A stretch of DNA of 7,251 nucleotides, taken from contig JAIXTU010000294.1 of NCBI GenBank assembly GCA_027483785.1, positions 1 through 7,251 on the forward strand, written 5' to 3'. The notes under the pieces are model-generated. The model was not told the DNA's origin and searched no databases. It saw only the letters and a program-made list of their open reading frames with translations. Of this stretch, positions 6,114 through 7,251 are shown piece by piece (position 1 is the stretch's first letter; every line of letters begins with the position of its first letter). The DNA is from Flavobacterium sp. Its GTDB lineage: Bacteria > Bacteroidota > Bacteroidia > Flavobacteriales > Flavobacteriaceae. The position numbers and the translations under genes were made by a program.

Positions 6114-6836
6114 ATGACGCGATTGAGATTCTTTTTTCTGATTTCCTTTTTGATGTTCACATTTGTGGGTTCGTCGCAAATTATTACGTCTAAGAAGCAA
6201 GCTATGAAAAAAGGCGTTTACCAACCGCGTACAGAAACTACATCGACCGGTGTAACAAAAACTTCTACTGAAACGGCTGTAGCAACGCCAAAAGTTCCGG
6301 CTGTGACAAAACCAGCGGCAGCTCAGAAACCTGCTCCGAAACCCGAAGTTGCGGTTACAAAGCCAAAACCACAAACGAAGCCTTCAAAAAAGAATATCAT
6401 CAACGAAGAACCTGATTCCGACTTGGTGTTTCCGTCGTTTACTAATTATTTGGGCAACCAAATGATCAATAATGCTATGGGATTTCTCGGTGTTCGTTAC
6501 CGCGGTGGTGGAACAACTCCCGCAGGCATGGACTGCTCGGGCATGGTAACAGCGGTACTTAATATTTTTGATATCAAAATGCCGCGTAGTTCGCACGAAA
6601 TGGCGCAAGTAGGTGAAAAAGTAGATTTGGCCGATGTACAAGCTGGCGATTTGATTTTTTTCAAAACCAACGGACGAAGCATAATCAATCATGTGGGTAT
6701 GGTTGTTGAGATTATCGGCGATGAAATTAAGTTTATTCACTCGTCAACCAATAAAGGTGTTATAATTTCTTCTACAAAAGAACCTTATTACAAAAGGAGT
6801 TTCGTTCAGATTAACCGAATTCCGAACAAAGCGTAA
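6114..6836 (+). CDS. Secreted NlpC/P60 (C40) cell-wall peptidase
   Basis: This 240-residue protein is a predicted peptidoglycan endopeptidase, of the type that cleaves D-Glu/meso-diaminopimelate bonds in stem peptides, exported to the periplasm. A signal peptide (about 1-21, cleavage near GSSQ) is followed by a low-complexity Thr/Pro/Lys/Ala linker (about 38-92) with PKP and KPA repeats. The C40 catalytic domain spans about 110-236. Cys141 in MDCSGMV is the nucleophile, His193 in NHVGMV the base and His209 in KFIHSST the third polar residue. RYRGGG (128-133) and AGDLIFF (177-183) are further family marks. The ATG at 6114 gives a normal signal peptide and follows an A-rich leader, AAATAAAAAGTAAACT. 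No SH3 or LysM domain is present; the linker may reach across or bind the wall. A terminator follows the stop. The active site is complete. Confidence 0.93.
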   Translation: MTRLRFFFLISFLMFTFVGSSQIITSKKQAMKKGVYQPRTETTSTGVTKTSTETAVATPKVPAVTKPAAAQKPAPKPEVAVTKPKPQTKPSKKNIINEEPDSDLVFPSFTNYLGNQMINNAMGFLGVRYRGGGTTPAGMDCSGMVTAVLNIFDIKMPRSSHEMAQVGEKVDLADVQAGDLIFFKTNGRSIINHVGMVVEIIGDEIKFIHSSTNKGVIISSTKEPYYKRSFVQINRIPNKA

Positions 6837-6844
6837 ATTTTTTG

Positions 6845-6877
6845 AAATTTACGGTTTTTCCGTAAAATTATTTTTTC
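6845..6877 (+). terminator. Intrinsic terminator after the C40 peptidase gene
   Basis: TTTACGG (6848-6854) pairs with CCGTAAA (6860-6866) around a TTTTT loop, with further weak A-T pairs outside. A T-rich tail (TTATTTTTT) ends at 6876. The stem is short and only moderately GC-rich, so termination may be partial. Confidence 0.6.
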
Positions 6878-6996
6878 CGACCCTTTTACTTTTACCGTGT
6901 TGAAAGAAGCGATTGTTTTCCGAAACATCCAATCTCATGCCACGTAGATAATTAAGTGGAAGGCCTTTGCTGATTTCGACTGGGTTATTTAATTGT

Positions 6997-7021
6997 AAAA
7001 GGAGCTTCGGCTCCTTTTTTT
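6997..7021 (+). terminator. UUCG-loop intrinsic terminator directly before comEC
   Basis: AAAAGGAGC (6997-7005) pairs with GCTCCTTTT (7010-7018) around a TTCG tetraloop closed by C-G, the exceptionally stable cUUCGg form. A run of seven T follows (7015-7021). It is the best terminator in the window. It ends 3 nt before the ATG at 7025, so it would occupy the ribosome-binding region of the comEC transcript. It may end a short transcript from 6880-6996 or control entry into comEC. Confidence 0.85.
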
Positions 7022-7024
7022 CTC

Positions 7025-7251
7025 ATGAATCAGTTGCAATTTCCAATATCGAAAACAGCGTTCGCGTTCCTGGTAGGAATCGTGCTGGGTTTCTTTTGTG
7101 CGATTCCGTTGCTGTTGTTAGTTCCGGCGAGTCTGCTGCTTTGTTGGTTTTCGGTCGGAAAGTTTCGCAGTGCATTCGATACCCGCGGTACATTTCGAAG
7201 CCTTGCGATGTACTTTCTAGCGCTTTTTTGTGGAGCAATTTGTACGGGCCT
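7025..7251 (+). CDS. comEC: ComEC/Rec2-family competence channel, N-terminal fragment
   Basis: The frame is open from the ATG at 7025 to the window end: 75 codons plus 2 nt, with the remainder outside. The protein begins MNQLQFPISKTAFAF and has strongly hydrophobic segments at about residues 12-42 and 60-75, separated by a basic stretch (KFRSAFDTRGTFR, 46-58). The F-P-I-x-K opening, the two helices and the GFF and FCGAI features resemble the N-terminal region of flavobacterial ComEC/Rec2 proteins, inner-membrane channels that carry single-stranded DNA into the cytoplasm during natural transformation. The diagnostic competence and metallo-beta-lactamase domains are beyond the window, so the call rests on this short start and on gene order. 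Another polytopic membrane protein is possible. The terminator just upstream is unusual for a start codon and may regulate expression. Confidence 0.65.
   Translation, partial: MNQLQFPISKTAFAFLVGIVLGFFCAIPLLLLVPASLLLCWFSVGKFRSAFDTRGTFRSLAMYFLALFCGAICTG

Noticed and set aside
6900..6950. Short reading frame from TTG (LKEAIVFRNIQSHAT) as a comEC leader peptide
   Set aside because: About 16 codons from a non-ATG start with no ribosome-binding signal and no run of regulatory codons.
6895..7021. tRNA, tmRNA or signal-recognition-particle RNA
   Set aside because: No T-arm GGTTCGAATCC, no tRNA cloverleaf and no GGAAGGAAGCA-type SRP motif could be found.
7023..7238. 71-codon open frame on the minus strand
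   Set aside because: It is antisense to the hydrophobic N-terminus of the ComEC-like protein and has no family features.

Overview
The window looks like a chromosomal segment of a Bacteroidota bacterium, most likely Flavobacteriales. The evidence is protein style, the TAnnTTTG-type -7 boxes, weak Shine-Dalgarno signals with A-rich leaders, and the neighbourhood tail-specific protease / surE / small membrane protein / lpxB / C40 peptidase / comEC, which I associate from memory with flavobacterial genomes. I cannot place it to genus.

Layout, left to right. At 70-621 (+) is a secreted, charged coiled-coil protein with a -7 box just upstream. At 828-1133 (-) is a small three-helix membrane protein of unknown function, convergent with it. 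At 1398-3566 (-) is a Prc/Tsp-type S41 protease. A divergent intergenic region at 3567-3787 leads into a tight (+) operon: surE (3788-4570), a 91-residue membrane protein overlapping surE by 8 nt (4563-4838), and lpxB starting 1 nt later (4840-5961). A separately promoted NlpC/P60 cell-wall hydrolase follows (6114-6836). After two terminators the window ends inside the N-terminus of a ComEC/Rec2-like competence channel (7025 to the end).

Most recognised products work in or on the envelope: lipid A synthesis (LpxB), periplasmic proteolysis (Prc), peptidoglycan hydrolysis (C40 peptidase) and DNA uptake (ComEC). SurE is a nucleotidase co-transcribed with the lipid A gene.

The least ordinary part is the non-coding DNA around the 828-1133 gene. 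Two long structured elements, 643-806 (+) and 1158-1388 (-), share one architecture: a TTGGGCGT start, a first long hairpin, a linker, a second long hairpin whose tip carries GCTTCCG(C/T)(T/A)GGTCGC, and an ACGC end. Their stem sequences are unrelated. Each begins 9-21 nt after the stop codon of a gene, in that gene's sense orientation. They look like two diverged copies of a dispersed, RNA-structured repeat family. The second also contains a good Bacteroidota promoter match aimed at the small membrane gene. A second point of interest is a UUCG-loop intrinsic terminator ending only 3 nt before the comEC start codon.
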